A stretch of 64,000 nt of DNA from Actinomycetes bacterium. GTDB taxonomy: Bacteria; Bacillota; Sulfobacillia; Sulfobacillales; JAIMBI01. Each line of letters starts with the position of its first letter. The stretch's first letter is position 1. Of the stretch, positions 37,966 through 45,396 are shown piece after piece. The position numbers and the translations under genes are program-made. A model generated the notes under the pieces. It worked only from the letters and a program-made list of their open reading frames with translations, was not told the DNA's origin and made no database searches. Location: positions 62,001 to 126,000 of the forward strand of contig JAIMBI010000001.1 of NCBI GenBank assembly GCA_023565505.1, read 5' to 3'.

Positions 37966-39129
37966 ATGGCGGACGATACGTTGGTGCGTTGGCGGCGGGA
38001 CCTGCATCGCATCCCGGAACTGGGTCACCAGGAGTACCAGACGGCCGACTACCTCGAACGGGTGTTGCGGGACGAACTCGGCCTGGTGCCGCGTCGGCTC
38101 ACGGCCACGGGGTTGGTGGCGGACATCGACGGACGCGGGGGGGCCGGGCCCACCCTGGTCGTGCGGGCCGACATGGACGGATTGCCGCTGGCGGAGGAGA
38201 GCGGGGAACCGTTCGCGTCGGAGCATCCGGGCGTGATGCACGCGTGCGGGCACGACGCCCACATGGCCATCGCCCTCGGTCTCGGAGCCCGGCTGGTCCG
38301 GGACCCCGGATTCCCCGGCCGTGTCCGTCTCCTCTTCCAGCCGTCCGAGGAGGTCGTGCCGGGCGGTGCGCTGGACATGATCGCCGCCGGCGCCTTGGAG
38401 GACGCCGCCGGGGTCCTGGGTCTGCACGTGTGGGCCGAGATGCCCGTGGGGGTCGCCGGGCTGGCCGCCGGCCCCGTGACGGCCAACGCCGACCGGTTCC
38501 AGATCATCGTCCAGGGCCGGGGCGGCCATGGTTCCGAACCCCAGCGGACCCAAGACGCGGCCCTCATCGCCGCCGAGACGGTGGTGGCCCTGCAGAGCAT
38601 CGTCAGCCGACGTCTGGATCCCCAGGAGCCGGCAGTCGTGACCGTGGGGATCATCCGGGCCGGATCGGCGTTCAACATCATCGCCGACCGGGCGGAACTG
38701 TACGGCACGGTCAGGACCTTCTCGCCGGAGGCGCGGCGCCTGGTCGAGGCGGCCATCGGGCAGATTGCGGAACACACCGCCGCGATGCACGGGGCCCAGG
38801 CCGAGTACACGTACTGGCCGGGCTATCCCGCCGTGGTCAACCATCCCGCCGTGGTCCGGCATTGGCGGGAGGCCCTCGAAGGCGTGGTCACCGTGGTGGA
38901 CATCCGGCCCACCATGGTCGGCGAGGACTACGCCTACTACCTCCAGCACCGGCCAGGGGCCTTCCTGTACCTGGGCGCGCGCCCGGAGGGCGGTGATCCC
39001 GCTCCGCACCACTCACCCCGCTTCCGCCTCCACGAGGCCGCTCTCCCGTTGGGTGTCGCCGTGTTGGAGCGGGGGGTCCGGGTGTTTCTGGCCCGCCCCG
39101 AGCTGCTTCGCGGACCGGCGGGCGGCTAG
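37966..39129 (+). CDS. M20D-family amidohydrolase, second copy
   Basis: This 387-residue enzyme is a paralogue of the one at 32918. HRIPELGHQEYQTADYL, VVRADMDGLPLAEE, HACGHDAHMAIALG and FQPSEEVVPGGALDMI are the catalytic segments. It likely hydrolyses N-acyl amino acids or indole-acetyl conjugates. ATG 37966 follows GGGAGGGG. An extended open frame upstream is not coding-like. It follows arginase by 94 bases and may be co-transcribed. Confidence 0.9.
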   Translation: MADDTLVRWRRDLHRIPELGHQEYQTADYLERVLRDELGLVPRRLTATGLVADIDGRGGAGPTLVVRADMDGLPLAEESGEPFASEHPGVMHACGHDAHMAIALGLGARLVRDPGFPGRVRLLFQPSEEVVPGGALDMIAAGALEDAAGVLGLHVWAEMPVGVAGLAAGPVTANADRFQIIVQGRGGHGSEPQRTQDAALIAAETVVALQSIVSRRLDPQEPAVVTVGIIRAGSAFNIIADRAELYGTVRTFSPEARRLVEAAIGQIAEHTAAMHGAQAEYTYWPGYPAVVNHPAVVRHWREALEGVVTVVDIRPTMVGEDYAYYLQHRPGAFLYLGARPEGGDPAPHHSPRFRLHEAALPLGVAVLERGVRVFLARPELLRGPAGG

Positions 39130-39130
39130 C

Positions 39131-40240
39131 CTAGGCACCGTTGGACCCGAGCGTCAGGGCGAAGTGCTGCGGCACCACCTCGATCCAGGTGGGACCGGGG
39201 GCGAAGGCGGCGGGCTGGCCGTTGTCGAGGTAGAAGCGCGTGGGCTGGCCGGACCCGTCGCTCACCCAGGTGCCGCGGGCGAAGCGGTGGCCGAGGAAGA
39301 GCAGGCATCGGCCTTGCCCGTCGGTCTGGACCTGGATCCAACGGTCGTTGACGTTGGCGTCGGCCAGGTCGAGCGACTCGTTGGTGTACTGGATGACGAC
39401 GTTCGCGGCCGTCACGGGCCGGTTCGAGCCGGGGTCCATGACCGGCAGCAGGGCGGGATCCCGGCAGTCGGGACAGGCCACGTAGCGCACCCAGTCCTGC
39501 CCGGCGGCGTTCCAGCGCCATTGTTCCACGGTGTTGCGGGCGTTCCAGGTCATCGTGATGCGCGTGTAGGGGGGTGTGCCGGGGCCGTTGTCGGCGGCGA
39601 AGGACCATGGCGCGCTGACGGGGGGGTTGCCCCAGGTCGTGGCCGCTGCCTGCATCAACCGGGCGACATCGGTGAACAGGTTGTGCGGGGCGGCCCGGCT
39701 GGCGGAACGCCAGTACAGGCCGGGATCCCGGGTGATGGCGTCCATGTCGTGGATGCCTTGCGCGACGATCTGGGCGTTGGCGGGGCTGGAACCCCCGGCG
39801 TGGGCGTACGCGGCGTTCCACGCCCGCACCCAGTCGACGAAGTAGGGACGCGCCGACCGCACCGGGCCCACGACCGCCGGCGCCCGGCCGTAATACAAAG
39901 CCATGAAGCGACTGTAGTAGAAGTTCTCCGTATACGCCTCGTAGACGACGTCGGCGGCACCGAGACCGTATTGGGGCCGGCCGTATTCGGAGTTCTCGAT
40001 CATCACGGCGACCAACGGCCCATGGCGGGGCGCAACCTGCCCGGTCAGCGGATCACGACGACCCTGCGGGTTCGGGGGCGGCGGGGTGGGGCCGGCGGCG
40101 GGCGGCGGCGTGGGGTGCGGCACCGCGGCGGTCCCGCACCCTGCCAGACCGACGGCCATCGCCAGGGTGGCCGAACCCACCAGGATCCGCCAGCGCTTGA
40201 ATCGGGAAGACGACGGGGTGGGACGGGCGGCTGGGCGCAC
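39131..40240 (-). CDS. DUF3048 (YerB-like) lipoprotein
   Basis: This 369-residue secreted lipoprotein has the signal ATLAMAVGLAGC with lipid cysteine C35. A Pro-rich linker (PTPPPPNPQG) and the DUF3048 domain follow (VMIENSEYGRPQYGLGAADVVYEA, ALYYGRAPAVVGPVRSARPYF). The biochemical role is unknown; related proteins are extracytoplasmic in Bacillota. The GTG start lies four bases after the GGGAGGAAG site. It is convergent with the amidohydrolase, one base apart. Confidence 0.85.
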   Translation of the reverse strand: MRPAARPTPSSSRFKRWRILVGSATLAMAVGLAGCGTAAVPHPTPPPAAGPTPPPPNPQGRRDPLTGQVAPRHGPLVAVMIENSEYGRPQYGLGAADVVYEAYTENFYYSRFMALYYGRAPAVVGPVRSARPYFVDWVRAWNAAYAHAGGSSPANAQIVAQGIHDMDAITRDPGLYWRSASRAAPHNLFTDVARLMQAAATTWGNPPVSAPWSFAADNGPGTPPYTRITMTWNARNTVEQWRWNAAGQDWVRYVACPDCRDPALLPVMDPGSNRPVTAANVVIQYTNESLDLADANVNDRWIQVQTDGQGRCLLFLGHRFARGTWVSDGSGQPTRFYLDNGQPAAFAPGPTWIEVVPQHFALTLGSNGA

Positions 40241-40406
40241 CGACCTTCCTCCCTTCGGGGAGCATTCGGCCCGGTCGACCACGGGCCCGAGCCGGGCGGG
40301 ACGGGAGCGGCGGCGCCCCGAGGGGAAGGCCGGTCGCGGCGGTCTCCGGCTCCACGTACACCGCCCGGATCGTACCACACCGGGTCGGTTGGACCATCGC
40401 AAGGAT

Positions 40407-40435
40407 TTGCTTTTCGCCCCGGGCGGCCGTATTCT
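40407..40435 (+). promoter_or_regulatory. Promoter of the Fur-family gene
   Basis: TTGCTT (40407-40412) and TATTCT (40430-40435) are separated by 17 bases. The start of transcription should be near 40442, at the edge of a palindrome. Confidence 0.65.
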
Positions 40436-40442
40436 GTCAGGG

Positions 40443-40459
40443 AACCGGTGAGAACGGTT
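40443..40459 (+). promoter_or_regulatory. Palindrome at the start site of the fur promoter
   Basis: AACCG-N7-CGGTT is a perfect 17-bp dyad placed at the predicted +1. It differs from the AT-rich Fur/PerR box of Bacillus but is in the right position for self-repression by the regulator encoded downstream. Confidence 0.45.
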
Positions 40460-40490
40460 GATAATCCGACGGGTTCAACGGGTGGTGTCG

Positions 40491-40943
40491 ATGGTGCAGC
40501 TGGCCCGCGTCTACCGCAAGCTCGAACAAGGGTCCTTCCGGATCACGCCGCAGCGCGACCTGGTGGTCCGGACCTTTGCCAACCACCCGGGGGAACATCT
40601 CTCCGCCGAAGACGTCCAGCGTCTCATCCAGAGCGAGGCGCGCGTCGCCGTCGGCCTGGCTACCGTCTACCGGACCATCGAGTTGTTGCATCAGCTGGGC
40701 ATCCTGCAACGGATCAACTTCGGCGACGGCCGGTCGCGCTACGAGCTAAACCAGGAGGAGGTCCACCGCCACCACCACATGGTGTGCATCCGCTGCGGGC
40801 AGGTGGAGGAATTCACGGAGGACCTCCTGGACGACCTGGAGGGCCGGATCCTGGCCGAAAAAGGGTTCCAGGTGGTTGACCACGAGCTGAAGTTTTACGG
40901 GATCTGCCGGCTGTGCGGGAGAAACGGGGGGGATGGGCCGTGA
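40491..40943 (+). CDS. Fur-family transcriptional regulator
   Basis: This 150-residue regulator has a winged helix (RITPQRDLVVRTFANHPGEHLSAEDV, VGLATVYRTIELL) and a metal-binding dimerisation domain (HRHHHMVCIRCGQVEEF). Paired CIRC and CRLC motifs form the structural zinc site. The sensory metal or signal (iron, zinc, manganese or peroxide) cannot be told from sequence. ATG 40491 is chosen from the family N-terminus; its ribosome binding site is weak. The stop overlaps the next GTG start by four bases, so the regulator and the ArsC-like gene are translationally coupled. Confidence 0.9.
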   Translation: MVQLARVYRKLEQGSFRITPQRDLVVRTFANHPGEHLSAEDVQRLIQSEARVAVGLATVYRTIELLHQLGILQRINFGDGRSRYELNQEEVHRHHHMVCIRCGQVEEFTEDLLDDLEGRILAEKGFQVVDHELKFYGICRLCGRNGGDGP

Positions 40944-41299
40944 GCCGGGAGGTCCGCTACTACGGCTATCGTCGCTGAACCACCAGTCAACGGGCGAAAG
41001 CGTGGCTTTCGCAGAGAGGCGTCCCGTTCGACGAGCGGGATCTGGTGGAACACCCCTTGGACGAGGGTGAGATCCGGGAGTTGGCCGGTCGGGTCGGCGG
41101 CGTGGGGGACCTGGTGTCCCGGCGGAGCCCCGCCTACCGGATTCACCGCGAGGCCGGGCTGACGGACGACGATCCGCGGTGGTTCGCGATCCTGGCGCGG
41201 GAGCCGCGTCTGGTGCGGCGCCCCATCCTCGAAACCGATCGCGGCGTGGCGGTGGGGTTCGATCCCGACCGGTGGGCGGCCTTGTTAGCCGGGGAGTGA
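40940..41299 (+). CDS. ArsC/Spx-family protein with in-frame TGA at the catalytic cysteine: likely selenoprotein
   Basis: Read through one TGA (40976-40978), this frame gives a 119-residue protein of the arsenate-reductase/Spx family at full normal length. The N-terminus reads YYGYRR-U13-TTSQRAKAWLSQRG. It aligns with Cys homologues of the pattern Y-x-x-C-x-x-C-x-x-A-x-x-W-L, so the TGA is exactly the catalytic cysteine and the second Cys is Ser16. The rest, LVSRRSPAYR, RRPILETDRGVAVGF, is typical. A conventional call would give only an 84-residue fragment from GTG 41045. GGGGGGATGGGCC precedes the GTG start, which overlaps the fur stop. A stem-loop follows the TGA. A disrupted pseudogene is the alternative. 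Confidence 0.78.
40994..41012 (+). promoter_or_regulatory. Bacterial SECIS-like stem-loop after the in-frame TGA
   Basis: GCGAAAGC and GCTTTCGC form a perfect 8-bp stem closed by the loop GTG. The stem begins 15 bases after the TGA, and the first loop G is 24 bases after it. From memory, bacterial SECIS elements need a loop G about 16-37 bases after UGA on a stable upper stem, which this satisfies. SelB binding is an inference. Confidence 0.65.
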
Positions 41300-42514
41300 C
41301 GCGGGCGACCGGCCGACGCCGGCGGGGACCCGGAGGCCGGCGACGGCCCACAAGAGCCCCGTGAGGCCCAGGAAAGCCAGGCCCGCCCCATATCCGCCCG
41401 TCAGGTCGCGGAGCACGCCGATGGCCAACGGGCCGATGACCGCGCCGCCGTAGCCGACGGTGAGGAGCAGCCCCGCGTCCCGGCCCACGCGCTCGGGCGG
41501 GGAGAGCACGGCCGGGGCGGCCATGTCGACGGTGAGGACCAGCGCCGACATCGCCCCGACCACGAAGGTCCACAGAAACGCACCCGTGGGCCAGAGCCAG
41601 AGTCCGAACCCGGCCGCCGCAGCCGCCAAACCGGCTACGACGATGGGCCGACGGAAGCCTCCCCAGCGACGGGTGAGCGGGGGGGCCATGAGTCCGCCGG
41701 GGACCGACCCTACGGAGACCACGCTGGCCACCAGGGTGGCGGCGGCCAAATGCCAGCCGGTCGCCAGGAAGTAACTGGGCAACCAGGTGGCCAAGCCGTA
41801 GAACATGGCGCTTTGGGCCGCGAAGGTGACCATGAACGGCACCATGCCGGGCATCGGACGGGTGGGGGCGCGGTGCGCCGAGACCTGGGGCGCCGCCTCC
41901 GGCTCCGGCACGCGGATGAGTTCCCACCCCGCGGCCGCCAGGACCCCCAGGACGGCCCACTCGAGAAAGACGCCGCGCCAGCCCAGGGGCCCGGCCAGCG
42001 GCAGCAGGACCGGGACGGACAGGGCCGAGCCGAACAAGCCGCCGAGGACCAAGCCGTTGGCATAGACCGTGGTCGCCTGCGTGGCCCGGGCCCGCGCCAC
42101 GGCCTGGGCCACGCGCGCCAGAGCCGGCTGGGCGATTCCGATGGCCGCTCCGAGGAGGGCGACCGCGCCCAGGAGCACGGGTGCTCCGGTGGCCGCGGCG
42201 CGGACGGCCCCGCCGACGACGGTGGCCAGTTGCGACAGCGCCAGCACGCGCCGCGCGCCCAGGCGGTCCGCCAAGGCGCCACCTGGCAGGGAGAGCACGG
42301 CCATCAGCAAGAGGGGTAACGCGGTCAGGAGACCGGCCACGGTGGCGTCGAGGTGGAGCGCCGGCCGCATCAACGGCAAGACGGCGCCCGTCGCGACGAG
42401 CGGAGCCCGCAGGTTCACGGCGGTCAGCCACGACATGGACAGGGGACCCAGGGTCCGACGGTTCAACCACCCGCCCGTGCCCGCCGCGGGGACGTCATCC
42501 ACTTGCCTTGCCAT
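41285..42514 (-). CDS. MFS transporter, CynX/NimT-like
   Basis: This 409-residue protein has twelve hydrophobic helices and the MFS loop motif GGALADRLGARRVLAL between helices 2 and 3. Sequence around LSPPERVGRDAGLLLTVGYGGAVIGPLAIGVLRDLTG resembles the cyanate-transporter subgroup (CynX). The substrate is unknown. ATG 42514 follows GAGGAGGCGGC. The 3' end overlaps the ArsC-like gene by 15 bases, convergently. Confidence 0.87.
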   Translation of the reverse strand: MARQVDDVPAAGTGGWLNRRTLGPLSMSWLTAVNLRAPLVATGAVLPLMRPALHLDATVAGLLTALPLLLMAVLSLPGGALADRLGARRVLALSQLATVVGGAVRAAATGAPVLLGAVALLGAAIGIAQPALARVAQAVARARATQATTVYANGLVLGGLFGSALSVPVLLPLAGPLGWRGVFLEWAVLGVLAAAGWELIRVPEPEAAPQVSAHRAPTRPMPGMVPFMVTFAAQSAMFYGLATWLPSYFLATGWHLAAATLVASVVSVGSVPGGLMAPPLTRRWGGFRRPIVVAGLAAAAAGFGLWLWPTGAFLWTFVVGAMSALVLTVDMAAPAVLSPPERVGRDAGLLLTVGYGGAVIGPLAIGVLRDLTGGYGAGLAFLGLTGLLWAVAGLRVPAGVGRSPASLPG

Positions 42515-42635
42515 GCCGCCTCCTCGTCCGGTCACCGTCCGGTTCCGTGTCCTCTAGGATACCACGGGAAGGGCCCCGCGGCCGGCGAAGGTGGCGTGGC
42601 CGCGGGTTGCCGCGGAGCAAAACGGCGTGTTGGTT

Positions 42636-42641
42636 TATAAT
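42636..42641 (+). promoter_or_regulatory. Consensus -10 box upstream of moaA
   Basis: TATAAT lies 65 bases before the moaA ATG, in the only AT-rich part of the gap. The -35 region is not recognisable. I looked for a molybdenum-cofactor riboswitch in the 64 bases that follow and saw none. Confidence 0.5.
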
Positions 42642-42705
42642 GAGGCATCCGGCGAACGAAGAGTGGCCGGACCGGGGCGGGTCAGGGCGGAAAGGGGGCG
42701 GGACG

Positions 42706-43725
42706 ATGGCCGTGGAGCCCGTCGCGCCGGGCACGGGGACCGGGGAAGTGCTGATCGACCGGTACGGGCGCGTGGCCCGGAAGCTGCGCGTGTCGTTGAC
42801 GGACCGGTGCAACTTCCGCTGTGTCTACTGCATGCCGGAGCATGTGACGTTCATGCCGAGCGACGAACTGTTGACCGCGGACGAAATCGTCCGGATCGTC
42901 GGCGTCTTCGCCCGCCTCGGCGTGGAAAAAGTCCGCCTGACCGGGGGCGAACCCCTGCTCCGGCCCGAAGTGGTCGACATCACCCGGCGGATCAAGGCGA
43001 TCCCCGGTATTCGCACGGTGTCGCTCACCACCAACGGCGTGCGGTTGCCTCAGCTTGCCGCACCGCTCAAGGCGGCCGGCCTGGACGGCGTCAACGTGAG
43101 TCTCGACAGCCTGGATGCCGGTCGCTTCCGGCTGCTGGCGCGGCGCGACCAACTCGAGGCCGTGCTGGAGGGCATCCGCGCGGCGCGGGCGGCCGGGCTC
43201 GATCCGGTGAAGGTGAACTGCGTCGTCATGCGCGGCGTGAACGACGAGGAGATCCCGGCGTTCCTCCGGTGGGCCGCCGAGGAGGATCTCGTCGTGCGCT
43301 TCATCGAGTTCATGCCCCTCGACGCGGACAACATCTGGGAGCGGCGGCGGGTGGTGACGCTCGCAGAGATCCTCCAGCGGGCGGAGACCCTCGGCGCTGT
43401 CGAACCCGTGGCCGAGGACCCGACCAGCCCCGCCCGCCTGTTCCGCGTGCGCGGCCTGGGGGTCACGTTCGGGGTGATCGCGTCCGTGTCCCGGCCGTTC
43501 TGCGCGGCCTGCGACCGGGTGCGGCTCACGGCCGAAGGCCGGGTCCGCAACTGCCTGTTCGCGACCACGGAGACGGACCTGCGGGATCTCGTCCGCCGCG
43601 GCGCCTCCGACGACGAGCTGGCCGCCGTCGTCCGCGACGCCGTCTGGAGCAAGTGGGCGGGCCACCTCATCAACCGCCCGGGCTTTGTCAAGCCCGAGCG
43701 CACCATGCACCGGATCGGCGGGTAG
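42706..43725 (+). CDS. moaA: GTP 3',8-cyclase MoaA
   Basis: MoaA (339 aa) is a radical-SAM enzyme that starts molybdopterin synthesis from GTP. The SAM cluster cysteines are C35-x3-C39-x2-C42, and TGGEPLLRPEV follows. The second cluster lies in FCAACDRVRL and NCLF. The essential C-terminal Gly-Gly is present (RIGG). AAAGGGGGCGGGACG precedes the ATG. No other moa or moe gene is in the window. A cofactor gene near a predicted selenoprotein fits an organism with Mo/Se enzymes. Confidence 0.95.
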   Translation: MAVEPVAPGTGTGEVLIDRYGRVARKLRVSLTDRCNFRCVYCMPEHVTFMPSDELLTADEIVRIVGVFARLGVEKVRLTGGEPLLRPEVVDITRRIKAIPGIRTVSLTTNGVRLPQLAAPLKAAGLDGVNVSLDSLDAGRFRLLARRDQLEAVLEGIRAARAAGLDPVKVNCVVMRGVNDEEIPAFLRWAAEEDLVVRFIEFMPLDADNIWERRRVVTLAEILQRAETLGAVEPVAEDPTSPARLFRVRGLGVTFGVIASVSRPFCAACDRVRLTAEGRVRNCLFATTETDLRDLVRRGASDDELAAVVRDAVWSKWAGHLINRPGFVKPERTMHRIGG

Positions 43726-43729
43726 CCGT

Positions 43730-44578
43730 CTACAGGCCCGCCTGGGTGTGGGTCAGCATGTCGCGGTACTGCGTCAGGCTCTCCGCCCGGTCGGGATCCG
43801 ACGCCGTGTAGTGCTGGATGAGGATCGTCAGCATCCGGACCAACATGAACCGCGTCGGTGTCGGGCTGAGGTAGGCCGGGTGGAAGCCGAAGCCGTTGTT
43901 CATCAGGAACTGCACGCAGTCGCCCCGCGTCAGCAGCTGGCCCCCGTGGAAGGGGTCAATGAACAGACTGTCGTTGTACTGCAGCAGGAAGTGGCCCGGC
44001 ATGCCGATGCCCACCACCGGGATGCGCAACCGCCGGGCGAGCAGCAGATAGACCGTGGACAGGCTGATCGGGATGCCGAGGCGCCGGTCCAGCACCCGGT
44101 TCAGGTAGCAGTTGTCGGGGTCGTAGTAGTTCTCCTCGTTGCCCCGGAAGCCCAGTTCGTCGAACAGGTACTGGTTGATCCGGTCGATGACCTCGCGGCC
44201 CCGCGGCATGGGCGTCAGGCGGGCCTTCAGGGTCTCGGCCATGTCGTCTAGCATCGCCCGGTAGTACGCCCGGTTGATGTTCGGGTAGGCCGACTCGGCA
44301 ATCAGGAAGGCCCCTTCTTCCAGGTCCAGCCACGCCGAGGGCAGGGCGGCAAAGCTGCGGAAGCGCTCGCCGAGTTCGTCGAGCCGCAGGGTCTCCAGAA
44401 TGCCGTAGACCCTGGTCCGAACGTGCGGATCAGCCGCTTGGCGCGAAGCCTCGAGGAAAGGTCGGGCCTGGTGGCGAGCCTCCAGCAGGGTCTTGCGGGC
44501 GATGGCCGCCGTCTTGATGTCGTCGTCCCCCAGCAGCACGATGAGCGCCTTGATTTCCCCGTCGGTGAGCGGTCTCAT
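43730..44578 (-). CDS. SirB1/transglutaminase-like protein
   Basis: This 282-residue cytoplasmic protein has the SirB1 core: LEEGAFLIAESAYPNINRA, ELGFRGNEENYYDPDNCYLNRVLDRRLGIPISLS, and GIGMPGHFLLQY. The function of the family is unclear; members resemble transglutaminases and often carry TPR repeats. GGGGGAGACTC precedes ATG 44578. It is convergent with moaA. Confidence 0.85.
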   Translation of the reverse strand: MRPLTDGEIKALIVLLGDDDIKTAAIARKTLLEARHQARPFLEASRQAADPHVRTRVYGILETLRLDELGERFRSFAALPSAWLDLEEGAFLIAESAYPNINRAYYRAMLDDMAETLKARLTPMPRGREVIDRINQYLFDELGFRGNEENYYDPDNCYLNRVLDRRLGIPISLSTVYLLLARRLRIPVVGIGMPGHFLLQYNDSLFIDPFHGGQLLTRGDCVQFLMNNGFGFHPAYLSPTPTRFMLVRMLTILIQHYTASDPDRAESLTQYRDMLTHTQAGL

Positions 44579-44665
44579 GAGTCTCCCCCTTGCCCCGACT
44601 GCGCTGCGTCCCTCACCCTGCGCCGACCGCCGTCGCGGCGGTGGCTGTCCGTCCGGCTTCCTGTC

Positions 44666-44698
44666 ATCCATTATATGGATTACCTGCGGACGAAGTCA
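44666..44698 (-). promoter_or_regulatory. Promoter with palindrome over the -10 of the SirB1-like gene
   Basis: On the minus strand TATAAT (44670-44675) lies inside a perfect dyad, ATCCAT-N3-ATGGAT (44666-44680). A weak -35 match, TGACTT, is 17 bases upstream (44693-44698). An operator directly over the -10 would give strong repression. Confidence 0.5.
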
Positions 44699-44799
44699 CG
44701 TCGACCACGGCCTCTCGCGATGCCTCGCATTTCGCGGCCGACCGGGGGAGATCCTGCCGGGTGCCGCGGGCCAATTGTTGGCGGCTCAGCGGTCGGGAC

Positions 44800-45204
44800 T
44801 CAGACGCCCCAGAGGCCGGTCATGGTGGCGCGGGCCAACAGCCCGAAGGTGAAGAACCAGAGGACGGCCAGGATCACGGGCTCGTTGAACCGTCCGTAGT
44901 CGGCCTCGAGGGTGGACCGGAGGCCGGCTCCCGGCCTGAGCCCGCGTCCGAGGGCGAGCACGACCAGGACGACGCCGCCGTACACGTAGTGCAGGAGACT
45001 GGCGGCGCGCGCCCCCGTGAGGTACAAGGCTACGCCGAGGACCGCCTGGAACAGCATGAGGCGTTCGAAGTGGGCGGCCCCGCGCCAGAAGCGGTCGGAG
45101 AGGTGGCCGCGCGGGCGGTCCAAAAGCGCGAGGACACCCAGCACCAACGCGCCGGCCAGCAGCAGGATCGCCGTGACCAGATGGATGTCCTGCACCACCG
45201 CCAC
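44800..45204 (-). CDS. Four-helix membrane protein of unknown function
   Basis: This 134-residue protein has four hydrophobic helices (about 8-28, 46-66, 68-88 and 108-130) and charged loops with HLSDRFWRGAAHFERL between the first two. Histidines H8, H45 and H71 near membrane ends could bind haem or metal, but I do not recognise the family. The start is GTG, close to GGGAGGCGGAAAAGG. It is followed on the same strand, after 221 bases, by the SirB1-like gene. Confidence 0.7.
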   Translation of the reverse strand: MAVVQDIHLVTAILLLAGALVLGVLALLDRPRGHLSDRFWRGAAHFERLMLFQAVLGVALYLTGARAASLLHYVYGGVVLVVLALGRGLRPGAGLRSTLEADYGRFNEPVILAVLWFFTFGLLARATMTGLWGV

Positions 45205-45396
45205 CCTTTTCCGCCTCCCGGTCGCGCCTCTTGCGGTTCACGGACCCGTCTTAGTGATACGGGATCCCCGCTCGCTTGGCAACAGGACCCGACGTCTGCA
45301 GACGGCCGGCCCGCCGGCAGGAATTCGTGCGCCGCTCCGCCAAGACTGGCAGGGAATGCCGCGGGCAGCGGATGGTCCGGGGAGGAATCGCATGCC

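Noticed and set aside
41045-41299. A separate 84-residue protein starting at GTG 41045
   Set aside because: It would be the C-terminal two thirds of an ArsC-like protein with no active site. The upstream codons clearly continue the family sequence across the TGA.
42515-42705. Molybdenum-cofactor riboswitch before moaA
   Set aside because: The leader after the TATAAT is only about 60 bases and lacks the known conserved elements.
45205-45396. TPP riboswitch upstream of thiO
   Set aside because: The conserved CTGAGA and the other core segments are absent. Only a short CCCGT/ACGGG hairpin is present.
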